In this document: in pieces, positions 60,644-62,032 of the stretch
How positions within the stretch are numbered: position 1 is the stretch's first letter
Layout: each line of letters begins with the position of its first letter
Assembly (NCBI GenBank): GCA_903893785.1
Contig: CAITNQ010000411.1
Span: 1 to 62,032, forward strand
Reading direction: 5' to 3'
DNA: 62,032 nt
Origin: an uncultured Gemmatimonadota bacterium
Lineage (GTDB): Bacteria; Latescibacterota; UBA2968; UBA8231
Notes under the pieces: model-generated
Database searches by the model: none
What the model was told of the DNA's origin: nothing
Seen by the model: only the letters and a program-made list of their open reading frames with translations
Made by a program: the position numbers and the translations under genes

Positions 60644-62032
60644 ATGAACTGTCCCGACCATGATTCGCAGCACCCGGTCGCTGCGGCCAACCTGGCCCAC
60701 CAGCAGGCCGAGGGGCGCCTGCGCGAACTGGTGGCCAGGGCCGACAGCCCGGACGCCCTCCAGCAGGCCATCGAGGGCCCCTGGTTGGCCCAACTCCGTC
60801 GCTGGGGGATCCCGGCCCACTCGGTATCGGTGCAGGTACCCTCGCCCCGGCCCGGCTACTTCACCGCGCTGTGGGACCTGCCTCGCCTGGACCAGGGCGA
60901 TGCCACCGTCGACGAGCCCCTGGCCGCGTACCCGTGGGTGGCGGAGGCCTGGGCCGGCGGCCAGCCCGTGGTGGCCACCCGAGCCCGCCTGGACCAGGCA
61001 GGCTTCGGGCTGCCCCGGGTCCAGGCCATTCTCGAGGTGCCCTTCCCCGACGGCGACGGCTCCTTCGGCATCAACACGACCGATCCGCGCGGCTTCGACG
61101 AACATGCCGTGGTCACCGTGGCCCAGTACGCCGGCATTGTGGCCGCGGCCACGCAGCGGGTCCGACGCCTGTTGGCGATCGATATCGCCGACCGCGGCCG
61201 CGCCGAGGAGTCGCTGCGGCTGCAGGCGGCGGTGCTCAAGAGCCTGACTGAGGCCGTGTACTTGGCCGGACTCGATGACGGCATCATCCGCTACGTCAAC
61301 CCGCGTCTGGAGCACTTGCTGGGCTACGGCCCCGGCGAACTGATCGGCCGCCCGGTCACCACGATCGACGGCGCCGACGCCCCCGATGGGTTGCGTCGCC
61401 GGGAAGCCGTCCACGAAGCCCTGCGCCGCGAGGGCGAATGGCACGGCGAGTGGGACCACCGGCGCCTTGACGGCGCGACGGTCGCGTGCGCGGCCAACGC
61501 GTCGGTTTTCGACCACGGCCGGGCCGGCGCCCTGATGGTGGCCGTACTGACCGACATTACGCGTCGCCGGCGGGCGGAAGCCGACTTGCGCCAAGCCCAA
61601 CATTGGTCGGCTGCCGAGCAGCGCCTGCGCTTCAGCGTCGCCTCCATGGCCGCCCCGGAGGATCTGGCCGGCGTGCTGGCCGAAGTGCAGCAGCTGCTGC
61701 CAAGCCTGGGCGCCACCGCCGGCGCCGCCTTGAGCCTGCGCGTGGACAACGCCGCACGCACGGAATCTGTCCGCCTAGACGCCGACGGCGTGGTCGATTC
61801 GCAACTGCCCATCTGGACGCGAGGCGTCGAGTGGTCAGGGTACGGTGGTGGCCAGATCCCCTCTTCCTGGGTCGCCGGCCCACCGGGCGCGCTGCCGCCA
61901 CGGGTCGAGCCGGGACAGCCGCCGGCCACGCCCGCGGCCCTGGGCGCCGTCGGTGCGCAAGTGCCCTTCTCACACGGGGTGCTGACACTCCAGAGCAGCG
62001 CGGTGACGCCCCTGGGGCCGCAGGACGGCGAC
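60644..62032 (+). CDS. GAF-PAS signalling protein (3' end outside window)
   Basis: Read by eye; open from the ATG at 60644 through the right edge, 463 codons. N-terminal helical part, a GAF-like domain (about 40-185, ending VAAATQRVRRLLAIDIADRG), a PAS domain (about 195-310: LTEAVYLAGLDDGIIRYVNP to LTDITRRRRAEAD), then a second GAF-like domain starting near 335 that runs off the edge. A kinase or cyclase output domain is probably in the missing part. A weak GGACAGG precedes the start. Cytosolic, no membrane span. Divergent from the phosphate porin gene. Confidence 0.85.
   Translation, partial: MNCPDHDSQHPVAAANLAHQQAEGRLRELVARADSPDALQQAIEGPWLAQLRRWGIPAHSVSVQVPSPRPGYFTALWDLPRLDQGDATVDEPLAAYPWVAEAWAGGQPVVATRARLDQAGFGLPRVQAILEVPFPDGDGSFGINTTDPRGFDEHAVVTVAQYAGIVAAATQRVRRLLAIDIADRGRAEESLRLQAAVLKSLTEAVYLAGLDDGIIRYVNPRLEHLLGYGPGELIGRPVTTIDGADAPDGLRRREAVHEALRREGEWHGEWDHRRLDGATVACAANASVFDHGRAGALMVAVLTDITRRRRAEADLRQAQHWSAAEQRLRFSVASMAAPEDLAGVLAEVQQLLPSLGATAGAALSLRVDNAARTESVRLDADGVVDSQLPIWTRGVEWSGYGGGQIPSSWVAGPPGALPPRVEPGQPPATPAALGAVGAQVPFSHGVLTLQSSAVTPLGPQDGD

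Overview
The window is a GC-rich (roughly two-thirds GC or more) bacterial chromosome segment. I see no phage, transposase, integrase or CRISPR array. The best lineage clue is the 286-residue vegetative-type sigma factor at 1460-2320. It lacks region 1.1 and has the compact layout of the Bacteroidota/FCB primary sigma. With the high GC, a DUF2961 (GH172) enzyme, uroporphyrinogen-decarboxylase-like methyltransferases and an octaheme cytochrome, this suggests an uncultured FCB-superphylum bacterium, perhaps Latescibacterota-like. That placement is inference. The outer-membrane porin and the many predicted signal peptides fit a diderm cell.

Layout. 1-4700 is mostly housekeeping on the minus strand: a DUF2225 protein cut by the left edge, a small coiled-coil protein, the sigma factor, RNase PH, a DnaC-like ATPase and SmpB, then a plus-strand tRNA-Leu(CAG) with its own promoter and terminator. 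4793-10079 (plus) holds an Lhr-type helicase, a glyoxalase and a MerR-like DNA-binding protein. 10144-19750 (minus) holds an uncharacterised pair (J-domain/coiled-coil protein plus a 608-residue protein), a ferredoxin-like protein, a membrane-anchored repeat protein, an SDR oxidoreductase coupled to an exported AGE-family epimerase, a decayed sensor kinase and an octaheme HAO-like cytochrome c. 20367-23640 (plus) is a three-gene ABC export operon (MacA/FtsX/LolD type). 23701-26359 (minus) holds a small exported repeat protein and CstA.

26673-41711 is rich in signalling genes: HAMP-SpoIIE phosphatase, stand-alone receiver, heme-oxygenase-like protein with an extra C-terminal domain, dual-specificity phosphatase, PAS-GAF histidine kinase, CheB-CheR-PAS fusion, receiver-HD-GYP protein and a SorC-family regulator, with gltX among them. 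41789-57760 is a carbohydrate and general-metabolism region: glutathione peroxidase, GH4, a TolB-like propeller, a TrmN6-like methyltransferase, an M19 dipeptidase, GH38, GH172, a medium-chain dehydrogenase, 3-methyladenine glycosylase I, a GH32-like enzyme and the second UroD-like protein. The window closes with a PstS/OprP phosphate-uptake pair and a GAF-PAS signalling protein cut by the right edge.

How it fits together. The glycosidases, sugar epimerase, SDR/MDR dehydrogenases, SorC regulator and UroD-like methyltransferases look like a dispersed apparatus for taking apart decorated glycans, though no sugar transporter lies in the window. The better promoter candidates share TTG near -35, a 17-nt spacer and a -10 element starting TA; the two strongest read TAnnTTT, close to the Bacteroidota consensus and in keeping with the sigma factor type.
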